The position numbers and the translations under genes are program-made. Positions 27,201 to 42,200 of a stretch of 64,000 bases of DNA are shown here, piece by piece; within the stretch, counting starts at the first letter, position 1; every line of letters begins with the position of its first letter. The notes beneath the pieces were generated by a model. That model made no database searches. It saw only the letters and a list, made by a program, of their open reading frames with translations, and was not told the DNA's origin. The stretch is from the NCBI GenBank assembly GCA_013399115.1, contig VXAA01004384.1, forward strand, positions 2,261 to 66,260, given 5' to 3'. This DNA comes from Anseranas semipalmata (lineage: Eukaryota > Chordata > Aves > Anseriformes > Anseranatidae).

Positions 27201-30200
27201 GTACCTCTTTAAATATTCACTCTCTTCTACAGCTGTGCATCATGTTTTATGTAGTGCCAAACCAAGAAAATGTTTATTGTTTTGCATGTGTTATTTTTTT
27301 TTCTCCTCTTTTTCAGAGCTCCCTCAGTGAGAAGGTGGATTCCCAGCTAATGGCCATGCCTTATACAGACACCAGCCTCAGGTAAGGCAGAACAACTGTT
27401 TTCTACTTAATAACTTCATTTCTCACCAACAGCTGGTGAAAAATGCCTGTTTTCACCTTGTTGACAGGTTTCTTAAGTGAGGCGCTAGCTATATTTATTG
27501 GCCTAATTTCTGTCCATCAGCAATTAACTGCTTCTAATGATTCAAACTGCATTTAAAGGAACCCCTGTATCACAGCTCTACTTTTCCTGGGGTCTTTCTA
27601 CCAATGAGTCTTAAGAAAATCTTTACTTCACTCAACAGGGTCCCTTTGTAAAGAGATTTGACTCTTTAAGGGGGGAAAAAAAAAGGGGATTGTTTTGGGA
27701 CTAAAACTCTGAAGGAACATCAGTATTTTATAAGAAGCTTTCCAAGTGTCCTGAATCTGGTAAGAGAAAGATATCTCTCACTGTCTTTAAGAGTAAAGGC
27801 ACTATAGCTAGCACCAGATATATTATTTTGATAGAGTTAAAGTATCATTACATCTCATTTGTATGGTCTTTGTCAGGAGTCTTTGACTCCTGATTTTTCC
27901 CTGCTGGTCATTAGAACATAATAACTTAGACTTTCCCGATTTCCCCCCTGCCCTCTCTTACATACCTATCCTGTCCCTCTTCCTGGAGGACAGGAAAAGC
28001 TGGAGAGAAAAGCTCAAGGAAAACAAAAATTCCTTCTCCTGAATTCTCTGTGACAGCGTTTAAAAGGATCTCTGCTTTGAAGTGGCAAGGAGGAATAATG
28101 AAATTGGAGTAGAAAGTGGAGTTTTTATTGAGAAAAATACCTGAAATGTTGATTTGTCTTGACTGAAAAAAAAGCTTTCTTAGTTCTACAGGCAGATGCA
28201 GGATGACCAACAAGCTTGTCCTCATGGCATAAGGTATTTTGAAGAGTAAAAAAACATAACAGGATTATTAAAACAGTCTGTGACATGCAGCTCTGCATGG
28301 AATAATCTACTGTGCTCAGAAAGAAGTGAGGTTTTTTTTCTGGACAAATGACGTTTAAATGAGCAGGACCAGTGAGTGAGTCATGGCAGCTGCATGCTGT
28401 GACTGTCCTGGAACTGCTAAGAACATAGAACAGACTTCCAGTTTCTCCCAGAGACATCAGCTATTAGATGCTCCATGAAATCACAGAATTGCAGAATAAT
28501 TTAGGTTGTAAGGGATCTCTGGAGATGTCCAGTCCAACCTCCTACTTGAAGTAGGTTTAACTTCAAAGTCGAATCAAGTGGCTCAGGGCAATGTCCAGCA
28601 GAGTTTTGAATTTCTCCTGAAACAGAGGTGCCACCAGCTGTCTAGGCACTTGTCCCAGTGCTACACCACTGCCAGTGTGAAATGTTTTTCCCTTGTAGCC
28701 AGCTGGAATTTTTCCTGTAGTAATTTGTGGCTGCTGCCTCTTACCCTTTCACTGTGCATTTCTGTCAGAAGAGACTGACTGTCTCTGTCTCCTTTGTAAG
28801 CCCCCAGTAGGAAGCTGAGGATTGCATTTGGAGCCCCCTCAGTCTTCTCCTCTTAAGGCTGCTGAACAAACCCAGTTCCCTCTGTCCCATGTCTCTCCTT
28901 GCACATCCTGTGCTCCAGGCCCTGACTGTCATGCAGCCCAGGATGCAGTTGCTACCCAGATGTGCTGCTGACTCACATTTGGCTTGTCTGCCAGGACCCC
29001 AGGTCCTTTCTGCAGCCCGTGTGTTTCTTCACTGGGAAGACAGGAAAGATGCTGTTTATTCAATTTGTCATAGATGCTATCCATGAGGCATTGCCTTTGG
29101 AGAACTTTTAATGAGCTGGTAGTTTTTCTGCAAATGTGTGAAACCAAAAACTAAACCACTTGTAAGTTTCCTGATACATAACATAAGTGCACGTAGACAG
29201 CCCCGAAGCTTTTATTAATGATGCAAATGCCTTTATTTGGAGTGTACTCTCAAGACTTATTTTGTATGGTGTTGTGACTGGAATTTGGGTGACTGTTACC
29301 TTCTAGAATAACCTTGCTGGTGACCTGTTGATCATGGGTGAATCCACGAAGAGGAGGACATTAATAGGATCTGGATTCATCTTTGTAGTGTTAACAATGT
29401 CACCATTGCCACGTTTTGTCCTGGGTTCCAAAAGAAAATTGATTAATTGTAAAGTGTTGCAGTAAAGTCAAAGCAGAGGAAGATCAAAATCAAGATAACT
29501 TTTTTTTTTTTTTAAGACCCCTCAACTTGCTTCAGTCTTTTTAGCTTTCTTCAGAGGTAATTTTGATGAGGGTTTCTACAAATGTGTATTTAGTGCTCCA
29601 GATATCACATGCTAAAGGTCTCTCCAGATTTTTTCCTGTTTCTGAATTTTGCACTATTAAAATTGTGGTTCTTGGTGAATAAAGCATTGTGTCCACAGCC
29701 TCACTCCTTAAAACAAGCACTCTTGAAACATAGTTGTGCTCTGTGATGCCTAGCAGAGTGCCTTTCTAACTTTGAAAGCAAAGAAGACTCATCTTGGAAT
29801 AAATGGCCAGATTCAGCACCACTTTTTGGATATACAATTTAATATGATGCTTTCTTGTAATATGGTAATGTATTACTAAAAAACTGGTAGTTTTGTACCT
29901 GTTTTCGGATCTTAAGTTTCTTCCTTCCTTTCATGGAGCAGTCCATAGTGGGTACTCTTAAATGCTAGTGGTGGACTTGTTCCATAGAACCAGAAGAGCT
30001 TTGTGAGGGCACAGTGGTTTCCAAGTGCTTTGGAACAACTTTCTCCCATGGCTGAATTTAGAGTTATAAAAGGCTGTTTTCCAGGTCTAGCTGAATCTTC
30101 TGTAGCGTGGGCGAGAAAACGGAACTGTGGGACCTATTTCAATTTTCAGGATATGTTTTACTGAGCAATACGTGGGTGTGATGCCTTTTATCACAGTAAA

Positions 30201-33200
30201 ACTTCAATGCTGAATCTCAGGGGTGTTCTAGTGGGCCTACGTGTTTTTATGAATGAGTTCAGATTAGCTTAGATCTTTGTTTCCTGTGTGTGAAGGATGT
30301 GATCTGATTCCTCACTTGCATAGTTCTGCTAATGAGGGTATATAGAATAGAACTGCCTACTCTTGATCCCTCAGGACTTTTGCCCCCCATCTTGTTAAAG
30401 GGAAGCCTGGCTTGGCAGCTGCAGTCCTCCTATTGCAACAGGGCTAGATTAGCAGTAGGAGAGGAGATAATGATGGCCTGCTATTACTGCAGCTCAAGAA
30501 AATCACTTGATGATAGATTTGTGCCTTGTTTTGTTTGCATAGTTATTTATGTTATAGAAACATACCAAAATAATCTAAATCAGCCACCATATTTTAAAAT
30601 CTGGGTCAGCATAAGACAGCTTGGGAGGAATAGACTCATCAGTGATTCTGCCACAAATGCTGCAAGCAGATAGCATGCTATTAAAGTGGGAAAGAATTAA
30701 AATGACTGGTTGAAGATCCAGCTAATGGTTTGTCTAAGTACAGCTTTCCAATTTGATTAAATTATGTTATTTTTGAATGGGAATGGGATGATAGTAATAT
30801 GTGCTGGGAATTTCTCACCTTTCCAAGATAAACAGTGGATAAGTACCATGATTGCATGACTTGCCAGTGTTTTTGCTTAGAATACTTTAGACGTTGTCTT
30901 TTCCTCATGTGTGATATATCTAAGATGATAATTGTGGAAAAGATAAGCCTGAATTATATGAATGTTATGACTATCTTATTTTTGCTTCACTTTCTAAATT
31001 GAAAATCAAGAGCAAATCTGTGAGTTGACCAGAGGTGCAAAAAAGAAGGTGGGTGAGAGAGAAGATGAGGTTGTCACTTAAGAGTAAATTAAAAGCTCTG
31101 TTTGTGCTTAACTTTACAGTTCTTTCGAGTGGTTTAGATTCTTAGCAATAAAAAATTTAAAAAATGATTAAATGTTTTGATTTTTCATTTCAAAATGACA
31201 TTTTGTTCTAAAATTTGCTAAAATCTATTTTCAGAAGTCATCACAAATTTCCCAACATTTTAGATTGACTTGAGACTATTTTTTCTGTTGAGCTAGTAAG
31301 TGAGTTTTTGCTAGCCTCAAAAGCATGATTTACCTTAAGCCTGAAAGTGTATCCTAGGGCAAGATGTTTAAAGCACTTTGAACTGTCAAAAAATACCCAG
31401 TAGTTCTCACTGTCTTCACCTGTATTTAATGTTCCTCATGCTCCTCTTGATGGATAAAGATCTTCTGTTCTTTTTTTTAAAAGCAGGTGTTTAAAGCCAT
31501 TGTCTCACTGAAGTTAACTTTCTTGTGTCTAAAATAATTACCTTCTTCCCTTCTTTATTTCAGCAGGAACTCAGGGAATGAGCTGCAAGTGTATTATGCC
31601 TCTCCAAGGAGCTATCAAGACTTTTTTGAAGCTATTCGCAGAAGGGAAGATACATTCTACGTGGTGTCGTTTCGTAGAGTAAGTGTAGTACTTGTTCAAT
31701 GCTGGCCTTTTATATGAGTCTGTAAGACTGTTTCTAACGCTGCATGTCTCTCCTTGTGATACAGAAGATGACGTAGTCAAGGTTGAAGCTAAATTTGTTT
31801 CTTCATAAGCGATGTTTCAGTATAACCTTTGCAGTAAAATGGCCAGATCGTGGTCTTTTCAAAATATGCCTATTATGGTTAGGAATGGACAGAGAGCTTT
31901 GCAGGAAACATTGTAGTGCAAAGGCAAGACAGCATGAAATTTTATGAAAAACCCAGAGACATGGGAAGCAGGATTGAAGAAAGAGTATCTGGAGGTGAGA
32001 GACAGTCTGCAAAGAAATAGTCTTCCACTTCTTCCAACTGTGTAGTTTTTAAAGTAAAAACACTGGTGCAATTTTATCAGGTAACTGGGACTAATTGTTA
32101 AACACTCTTACTGAAAGGTTAATATTGACTGGTATAGTTAAAACCTTAGCTTGTTGAGTTGTTTACACTCATCATAGATAAAGTAGGAGTACTGGGCCTT
32201 CAGATTGAATAACTTTCTCTGGAAACAGTCATAAAATCCTTCAAGGCCAGCATGTGATTCCTGCTACTCTGCAAAAATTCCAGTGAGGAGTTTCATTGCT
32301 CTTTCTGGGCTGCCACGCTGCTTGTTTTTCCAGATGTGCAATTTTTCTATTGCAGATTATGCAGGCAAAGAAGGGATTAAGGGACACAATGACAATTTGG
32401 AGAGAGAATCTGTACACAGCCAAGCACAGTAAGCTCTAAAGAGGCAGAACCTTTCTGTCCGTGTTGTAAATGTGTTAAAAGCTCTTTTAGTGTGTATGTC
32501 AGTATGGAGGCACAGAGCTTTGCTTAAAGGCATTCAGTCGTGCACATGCACCTTATTGTAGCGTGGCAGTAAATCCTGGCAAGTGCTTCAGGATAGTGTG
32601 AGCAAGTATCTTACTAGAGCATTTGAGGAGTTGCTACTGCAAGGTGCAAAGTACACGACCTTCAGCCCAACACACCCTTAACTGGATGTTTTGGCACTCC
32701 ATTCCTAAGAGTGTTCAGAAAGTATCACAGCCGGTGTTGTATTGTCTTTTTGGGTCCTGCTTGCCTTTTTGAAAAGGTGATAAAGCAAACATTGAAGGCA
32801 CTCGGAGAAGAACGCAGAAGTTCTGCAAGGAGCTGAAGACATTTGAGTTGTTTACTGCTTGCTACTGGACCGCAGATGTTGGAAGCGTCAAGAGTTGTTT
32901 AGGCCCAGAGGGCAAGCTACTTAGAATCCAGCAGTCTTTCACTGTGCACACTCACTGGTATCCTAGGCTCACTTGCTATGCCTGCCTATGCCCAGAAGTA
33001 TGAGGCAGGTAGAAGCAGCTGGAGAGGGCTGGGGCAGTCTGCAAGGAAATGAGAAGGAAAGGAAAGATGCCCAGGAAAGGAGCTTCTGTGGGTCTTTTGC
33101 TATCACTAGACTGGCAAATCTGCCTTGCTAATTTCTTCCCCTCAGCCACCTTCCTCTCAGCCCTGGTTTGACATGTATAAAACAACAAATGGGCCAAACC

Positions 33201-36200
33201 AATCTTTTTTTTTTAACGTGATCAAGATGACTGAAACAGTGTTCAATGAAACCGAGAGGCAACAATTTAAAAAAATAAGTGTTTGTATTGCTCTGTTGAG
33301 CTCCTTACCACAGCAGTATTATGGTCAGATGCTTGGTGGGAATGAAGGGTGTGTTCAAAGTTTTGTAAGGATAACTGGCCTTTTGACAAACTCATGCCTG
33401 CTCTGAGACCAGGGCATAAAGTTCTGGGTTTATGCAATACTCACTGGGACCTGACCTGTGGTTAAACACTTACTCATGATAGCAGGCCAATAATCAGAGT
33501 AGTTAACTGGATATTGGTTTAATAGGTGTAAAAAACTTGTGCTTCAGGGTATAGGAATGAATGTGCACAAATTATTTCTGCTAGCTCAACATAATATTAT
33601 TTCTATCTTCCCCTAACATGCTCTCATTTGAGGTTTTCTGAGTCCCATCTTGTGGCTGTACAGGACTTCATGCAGTGGTACAGTTTTTCTGCTGTTCTGT
33701 GACTTGTAAGTTGAGACAGATGAGCTCTTCTGCTGTCTGTGCTGGGATACAGCATAGGCTTGTGCTACAGCTTTGTCAGGCACATGCTCACATCTACAGC
33801 ACAGTTAGTGACAGTGAAAACTGTTTTAAAACTGGAATTCCACATGTTTGATGGCACTTTCTGTACTGCAAGCAAGAGCAGTGTTGCAGCAAGGACAGCT
33901 ACAAGAGTGAGAAGCTGCTTGGGATCTGGCAAGGGAAATCACCAAGGCAGGCAGTGGTTAAGACAGCAACTGGTGGGTGGGAGAGTTTATTTCCTTTGTT
34001 TTGCAGAGGTCTTGATGAGTCCTGAGACGTGTCTGTACTGCATATTTGGCCCAGGCCCGAACCTGGGCTCTTGGCTCGCTAAGCCTCCTGCCTTGCTATT
34101 TTGCAGTTGTAATATTACAAGAGAATTGTTACATGCATGCTCAGTCCCGGCCACTGTTTTCCTAGGACCCTGCAGCTCTCCATTTGTTTCCTTACCATGG
34201 GAGTGTCCTCAGAGGTGTCCCAGGGGAGCAGGGAGCTGGTAGCTGTCACTACAGCAACTCATTCGGTTACAACCAAGTCTTGCCTGAGATCAGCGGAGCC
34301 CTCAGCAAAGACAGCAGCTGCCATTGCTCCTGTGACACGAATGTGTTCCCAGCCGCACTCATTCCTGATGGCCTCAGGCATGGGCATGGATTGGGTGGCA
34401 TGCATATATCTGTGCTTTTGCAAGGCTGAGAGCTTGGGCATTGCCAAATCTCTTGTGCGTGTGTAAGAGCACTGTATTATATGCACACAAGAAACCCAGC
34501 CGTGTGGTGGGATGGCCTGCAGCAAGCAGCTCTGTGGCAATAGAAGAGTGCATGTGGCCACTATTCAGCCAAGAATGATGGGTGGCGTGTCTTCAACTCT
34601 TAGCAAAGCTGGTTCGCACCCTGATTTAGAGGGTTGTGTTTCAGAGCTGAGAAGGGAGATGTCCTCAGTTGCTCCAGCTGAAGAGGACATCTCCCCACAC
34701 CTTCAAAGAGAGGACACAATTCAGAGATCAGAATGCATGGCTTAGGATTCCAGACAGCGATAACAGTGATTACCAGACAGAAATGTGTTACTGTTTGTGT
34801 AGATAAGTTTGTCATACTATTTCCTAAAAAGATTATTTAAAAGAAAATTAATGTATCCGAGATGGTATTTTTTGTTGCCTTAGGAATCTTCCATCACTCT
34901 ACCCCATGTAAATCAATGTATGAGCATGTGTAAGTTTGTGTAACGTATCCCTCCTTGGTCTGATCTACAGTAACTTTCTGAATGTGTGAGATAGATGTAT
35001 TTAGAAAAGGTTCAGGCAAAATAAAAATAGCAGTGCTTTTGTTAGGATTAGGTTTTTATTAGGGTTGAGTAGAAATATGAGATTAGTTTCCAGTGTTGGG
35101 ATTACTAGGTTGTATCACAAGACTGGAATTTTGTTATTAAATGTTTGGCATGTTCTGCTGTTCTTTCAGCTAACAACACAAATATAGCCAGCACCAGGCT
35201 CTGCATATCCTGAGGATGAGTAGAAGGGGGTGGAGAATTGATCATAAAAGTTTTTCTTGGAAACTCAGAACAAAAAGCAGAATAGTGTTTGTCTAGTTCT
35301 TCACCTTCTCTCATTGCTGTAGTCCACCTGAATGCAAGTACTGGTACACAGGTTCTGTTTAAGTTGTGTGTCCTGTTGGATTAATGACCCAGAAGTTGTC
35401 AGCTTTCATTTGGACTTACAGAGCTGTCCATGGAAATCAGAGCGAGTCTTGTGCCACATAATTCCTATTGCTTGGCTCTGCTCTATTGCAAGGAGAGGTT
35501 TGGGGACTTTAAAAAACCATCTATGAAGTTTATGTGGTAGCAAAGCTGTGGATATTTCTGTTTTATGAATGAAACGTCCTCAAATCGAAGGCAGTTTTAT
35601 GCACCACCTCATTTGTTATTTTAATAGGGCAAACCTGATCTAGTGACAAGTTCTGCCCTGAGGCACTTTTAAATGGCTTGCTTGGATTCTTTTGTGAGTG
35701 CAGGAGGATGGAGTCCTGCACAGCCTGAGGGGTGCCGTCAGCAGGGCAGTGAGGTACCCTCTCACCTTCGCAGGACTGCTGACTTCGTTTTCTCTGGACC
35801 ACAGTTCCTCTTCACCGATGGGTAGGAGCTGAGAGAGGGGACTGATTTCCTCCTTAGAGTTAAGGGACAGCTGACTTATGTTGCTTGCTTGCCCAAGGTA
35901 GAAGGCAATGCCTGGAGATGATGGGTTTTATTCTCCTGTCTGGTCATTTGCCACGCAGACACTCCCAAGCACTTAATAGGCTATTAAAGGGCAGGAATCA
36001 CACAGTTAAGAGTTGCAAAGAGTGGGTGATTCTGGTATTGGTGATGGTCCCTTGAGTGGGAGGTGGGACTACAGACCTCCAGAGATCCTTTCCACCCCAC
36101 GTCTCTGGGATCCTCTTTCCACATGCTTTCTGCTCTGTGTGCAGCGTCTGTCCCTGGTCTGTGTGCTGAAATGTAATGCTTTTCTTGTGTGTTTTCCGAA

Positions 36201-39200
36201 TGTTCTTACTTGCACTAGGGGAGCTGTGCCTTGACTTCCTTGGATTTTCTAGAAAATGCTATTTGCTAGGACTGCCCATGCATCTCTCTTACGTAGCAGG
36301 ACTCAGCCGGGGCTTCTGAAGGTGCAAGGTTGGGGGACAAAGCTCACAGTCACTGTGTCATCCTTGGGTGATGCTTGGTGGTACCTGTAAGACTGAATTT
36401 CTCATGATCTCATCAACTTTATTTTCTTTCCTTGCATTGGAAAGCTTGCACAAGTGCATAGCACAGTTGGAGTTTGCTTTTCTTCTTTTTTGAAGAGGAC
36501 AGAGGAAAATAAAGTAGTACTTGGATCAACGAAGCCCATACATGAAGCAGGGCTTTCACTCTGAGAAACTATAAAAATTATTTTTCTGCTATTGCCACGG
36601 GACTCTGTAATGTCATTTTTTTACAAGAAATATGTAGCTGACAGCAAGCAATGAGTTCTTGAATGCAGCCAGTGTTGTCTCCCAGCTCTGCCAGGCCTCA
36701 GCAGCCAACATCCCTCATAGGCAGGGCTTGTCACCATTTATTTCTTCAGATGTTAACTTGTTAATTTCCGTTTTTCTTGTTCGTTAACTTTTAGGAAGCC
36801 CTTGTGTTCAGCTTTTCTTTAGCATTACAGAAACAGACACCTGGAAATGTAACAAAATATGCATTGCCTGTAACATGTATTTACACCTGTGGCCCTCTGC
36901 TGTCCCCAAACACCCCAGCGCTCAGAAGCCATCTATTTGCAGCATGGATCTAAGTTGCATTGTTTTGGGTTGACTTTGAGAGCCTGTTCAGAGCTGAGAG
37001 GTCTGTGCAGAGAGTACTGAGAACAAGTTGCCGTGCGTCTTTGAAAAAGAGTACGACAATTTGAGCTCTGATGCTAGCTATAGCAAGAAGAGAATCACAT
37101 GGAGGTGGAGACCTGATTCTGGTACAATGTCTGAAAATACTGCTATTACTGGAAAAGACAGTATTTGGGGTGGAGAACTGAGGTCCTGACTTGTCATGTT
37201 TTAAGGAGCTTCCCCTCATTGTCACCGGGTGGAGTGGGGGCCAAGTGGAGGTTTGTCATCTCACTGAAGCGTGTTGGAGTCTGCAGTTGGTGTCAAACCT
37301 TCGTTCCTTCCGTTTCTCCCAGGTCTGAGAGACAGAATTCAGAGTCTGTTGCTCTGCCAACACCTTTGATTTCTGCCCTTTGACATCTGTGATACCAAGT
37401 CTGCTTGGTCTGTTCTAAAATCCCAGTGGAACACGGCTGCAAAATTCAAATTAGTTGCTGTAACATGCCCTGTCAGCAGGGACGATAGACACCTGGCTGC
37501 CACTGCAGTTATCCTGTAAGCCTGGCACTGTTTGTCACAGAAACCATTCTTTCTCAGAGCTCACATCTGTTTTGCCACGGAGTATTCAGACCTTGAGATT
37601 GTTTCAGCATTACTTTGGTAACTTAGATATGTAGGAATGAATTTTTCTGCTGCTGATGGCTGCTCCGAGTGTGTTACAGATAACTGCATGAAGGTTGCTG
37701 TGAAAGTGATAGGAAGTTTTGCTAGTATCGTACTCTGAGAGAGTGAACATTACTGCTGATTGAGCACAAAAGGTAAGAGAAGAAAATAGGATATGGGAAC
37801 AGAACTTTTGTGAAGAAAATCATGTGTTTTCCGGCCAATGTTAGCTGCTTTTAAAAACATGAATAGCTAACAATTTGAAAGGCAATTAAGTCAATCACTG
37901 AAGAAGACATCCCTTCCAATTTACTTTGACCTGCAAATGCTGCTCCACATCCCCCCACTTCTCTTGTGTGGTTAGAGTCAGAATCCCCTCGGCCTCCCAT
38001 GGTTAAGCAGTGGATTTCACTGTCCTGGGAAACTGTCATCAAAGATGCTTTGCTGGCATTGCTATAGGCTTATTAAGGACAATGACATTTTCTAGGGTAA
38101 GAGTGTAATTAAGGAAAGCATGGTTTAAAGTCTGATCCATTTGGGAAATTCAGAAAGCCACTAACGTTCCCTCTCACTACTTTCTCTATTTGTTTCGGAG
38201 CTCATTTGTCTCCAGAGTTTGCCAACTACATTTAATACAGTGCACATACAATGTCTCACAGTGTATTGCAGTTAAAAAATCTATGTTATAATTTGATTCT
38301 GGTTATTATATGTTAGAGCAAGTGTAGTGCTGGCCCTATGGAAATCAATGGCAAAGCCATTACCAACTTCAACAGAACCAGGATTTCACTTTGTAAATTT
38401 GTTTCAGTGCCATGGCACATAAACCATAGAGCTTCAGATAAATATTTTATTAGAGGATGTGAATTTCTGGTCCTAAAAACCAACATCTGGAATGAACATT
38501 TAAGGATTTCTCTAGTTCTGCAAACAAATTTTCACTGAAGTGATTAAACCAAATTTAAATCAGAACTTTTTTTCTTTCTTTGTCAGTATCTTTGTGTGAA
38601 CACTCCATGTGCTAGGAATAAAAATATCTAGTTTATGTTTTGATTTTGTTGGTAATAAGCTTGTGTCGTATTAATTGTATTTAGGATGATACAATTGCTT
38701 TCATGCAGTAAATGATGATATGTTCAAAAAAAATTGTCGTTGTTTTTTTTGAGAGGAGACCATACATTTCCAGTGGGGCAGAGATATACATGGTTCAACA
38801 TGGTCTCAAAGTAGAAGTTCTGTGCTGTGCCTGCTTTTCAGAAAGGCACCCAAAGCTCAGTTAGTAGCTGTGACATTCACTGGGTCTCCAAGTGGCAAAA
38901 CAGTGTGCACAATAAAAACATAGCATGAGCAGTTGTTTCAGCTGTCATCCGACCTTCTTCCTTTTCCCAGTTAGAAATTGTTTCTGTTCTGTCATCAGGT
39001 AAGCTGCTGTGAAGGACCAAAGCGCTGCTGCTGAAAGATGTCGCCAGGCTGAAATGCTTGTGGGGCAGTAGTTTGCTGTACTACAAACACAGTTTTGGCA
39101 ATAGTTTGAGTTTTTGCGGGGAACATGAGTGAGACAGGTTGCAATTTATTGCAGACTTGATGCCATGTGTGTCCTGCAGGCAAAACTGCATTATAATAAG

Positions 39201-42200
39201 TTGGCTTCATATGATGTTTCATAGCCAGAAATTCGGTCCTAACATACTTTTCTCCTATTTTGTTACATTTGACAATGGTTGTTTTTTTATTGAACATGTA
39301 GTTTTCTTCTCTGGACTTTGTGAATTTCTGTGGATAAGGATGTATCATTTGGTCTCCCATTCGGATAAAATGCAATGATTAGACTCACAGAGTACTGCTT
39401 CTCCTAAAGACAAAGTATCTTATTCGTATGTTTGAGTCTTACGTATTTGCAACTGCTGCAAGTTAAAGTGCAGATTTTTGAAAGATTTTTACAAACTCCC
39501 CTTTCTCCTGGGGAACCTGACCTAAGCCATTGAGAGAAAAAATGACTTTATCCTAGGAATTTAAGATCTTGTCCTATATAGTATACAGATGTTGAGAATA
39601 ATATGTACTGAAAGAGCCAAGGCTAAGGGTATAGTATCCATAATAAAATTGCTGGTTGTTTTCAAAGCAAAGGTCACCCTTTAATCTGTCTTCTCTGTGA
39701 AGCTAGCCCTTGCCTCTCTGGGAAAAATGTGAGAAAGCAAGCAGTGTGTGTGTGATTGTACTTCATCATGCCCTGAAGCTCAGCAAGCCAGCCTCTCAAA
39801 CTGTGGCTGCAGTTGACTTTCAAATTTGAAAATCTCTTATGAAAACCTCCCGTTTCCACCTAAGTGTCACTAGTGAAAATGAATCCGCCCTGCTGCATGC
39901 TTTGCTTCCCTCTTTGCTGGCTAAACTGTGGATTCTATGCATGTCAGAAAGAATGTTCTCCTCCCAAAGCCGTCGTATCCCTCTGAAAACATGAAATAAG
40001 CTTTCTTTTTGGCCTTTCTCAAACTGTCATCCTCCCTGGTGTGGAATATTTCTGGTAGGCAGGAGCAGGGGAGAGCTGACTGTCAAAGGGACTGAGAGGC
40101 GGCGGGGAGAAGGGGGTTCTCCATGGTCTTCTGGATACTCAGCTGGGAAACGTTGCTTTTGATAGCATCTTAAGGCTGTTCTTGCTTAATCTAAAAATCT
40201 CCAGAAAGAAATTTAATAATCTGAAATGAAGTCTAAAAATGTGTGTTGATCTACAGAGTACAAATGGCCCTCCTTTAATCATGGGATTATCAAAATACAT
40301 GCTCAAGAAAACAACTCCAAGTTTAAGTTACAGGAAGCTCAAAGTAAATTTTTTTATGCTTGTAGATAAAGGTCAGCAATTCCTTAGAAAGCATTTCTAT
40401 CAATGCCTTACAGTATTTCCAGCAAATCTTCTGATGGTTCCTTTATTTCTCACTGCTGTTACTCTGCAGTGCCTAGAAGTTTTGTTCCTGTCTTGAGACA
40501 CCCTTTCAAGGGTGAAGAAGCAATGGCTACACATTTGCTTTAGAGGGCTAGCGTCCAGGAAAGCAGGCTGAGGCAAAGAAGGAAGACAAGGAGCCAGGCA
40601 GTGAAGCACCTTGGATTCAGTGAGTGGAAGCCAAAGGGGAGCAGCCAGCAAGTACCAGCTGCACCGTAGCCTCTTCCGGGCAGCAGCTGTTTGGCTCAGC
40701 CAGATGCAAACAGTGGTTAGGAGGACCAGAACAAGAATGCAAAAAGCGTTCCTGAGGAAGGAGGTAATGCGTTGCATCAAGTGGAGTTTTGTTTCATTTG
40801 GAAATGTCTGTTCTGTTGCTAGCTCTCCAAGACGTTTTGGAAGCAAAGTTTTTGTCACTCTGATTGTTGTTTCCTTGGGGTCCCTTTGAACCCCGCTGTC
40901 TTCCAAATAAAATTGAGAATAAATGTAGTGTTGAGGATAGATGTATAAGCACAGACAGCAAGTCACTCAAATATGTCTGGCATGGACCAAAAGACACTCT
41001 TGTCTTCTGTGTGTGTAGTCTTGACTCGTTTGTCTTCCGTATGGTTGCTGGAACTTCATGAATCGTATTAATGCCGTCACCAAACTTCTTTCAGCCTCAT
41101 ATGTCCCAGGCCTAACTAATACTTTGTTATTTTTAAACTAGTGTTTGGAAGGACAACATACGCTGTAGATAATTATAGTGAAAATAGAACATAGTGCAAA
41201 AATTGTCTCCAAAACCCAAACTGGTTGCAGACAGATGTGACCAGTAATAGTATACACTTATTTAAATATACTGCATGCTTGACAGACAAAGAGTTGTGGG
41301 CAAGAAATAGAGGAAGATGGTTGGTTTTGGAAAGCCTCTGTAAAAGACCCACTGCTTATGAAATTGGTGTGGACATAGGACAGAGAAGTATAATTGGGAA
41401 GTATAGGAGGAAGATGTAATTATAAAGTGGGAATTGTCTCAGTGCCGGAAGTGACAGCAGTATCTCACTTATTAAGAGTAGAGAACAGGCACTTGCCAAC
41501 AACAGAGTGTGCAGGATCATGAGTTTATCTACAAATAAGTAATGTGCATTGAAGTAGAGCAGGCAGTGGAAATGCAGCTCTGAAGCAATTTTTCTTCAGA
41601 AAAAAGCCCAAATTTAGTAATATTTTAATAATGCCAGATAGTAATGCTTTTTTCGTAGTGATAGTATTGTATTCATTGAAGCAAATTTGGCTCAGATTAT
41701 TCTGAGCAGTTCCCAGAAGTGAATGATGGGCTCTCGCGTATGATCTGTAGCAGTATTTAATTATGGAATTGATGCTGACAGAGCCATAACTGCCTGAAGA
41801 CATAAACGGTACCTTTGATTCCAGAGCCGCAGTAGCCAGTAAGGCATTGACTTAGTGTTCAGTAGGAACAAGCTCCTGCATGAAGAAATTACCTTCATGA
41901 TCTTTCATGTACCTTCAGTGATAGTATATGCAGAGAGCACCTTGAAATACCTATGCTTGTTTTCTTAGTTGGACTTCATGCTTTCACAACCTCAAAGTAC
42001 TGATTTTTTTCTGGTCGTTTTCAGGTTTTTATGTCTGACAGCCCTAGGTAGAGTCTTTATAAAATTAAAATGTGCAGAATTCAAATATTCTTGGTTTCCC
42101 TAGGTAGTGTTTTGTGTCCACAACAGAAATCCTACCTTTTAGCAAATGTTAAGCATGCTTATAGTATTACATTTGAGAGCATTATTTAAAGTCTTAGAAA

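Noticed and set aside
33739..34242. 167-codon plus-strand open frame in intron 14
   Set aside because: Cys/Ser/Leu-rich low-information sequence with no recognisable domain; overlapping frames at 34137-34561 are equally open, which points to local G+C rather than coding.
35041..35100. TTAGG-like words suggesting an interstitial telomeric repeat
   Set aside because: Only scattered single units (GTTAGGATTAGG, ATTAGGG) with no tandem array.
40400..40966. 188-codon minus-strand open frame with a hydrophobic stretch
   Set aside because: It is the longest non-ATF6 frame but resembles no family I know, has no supporting splice or promoter context, and one frame of this length is expected by chance in 64 kb read in six frames.
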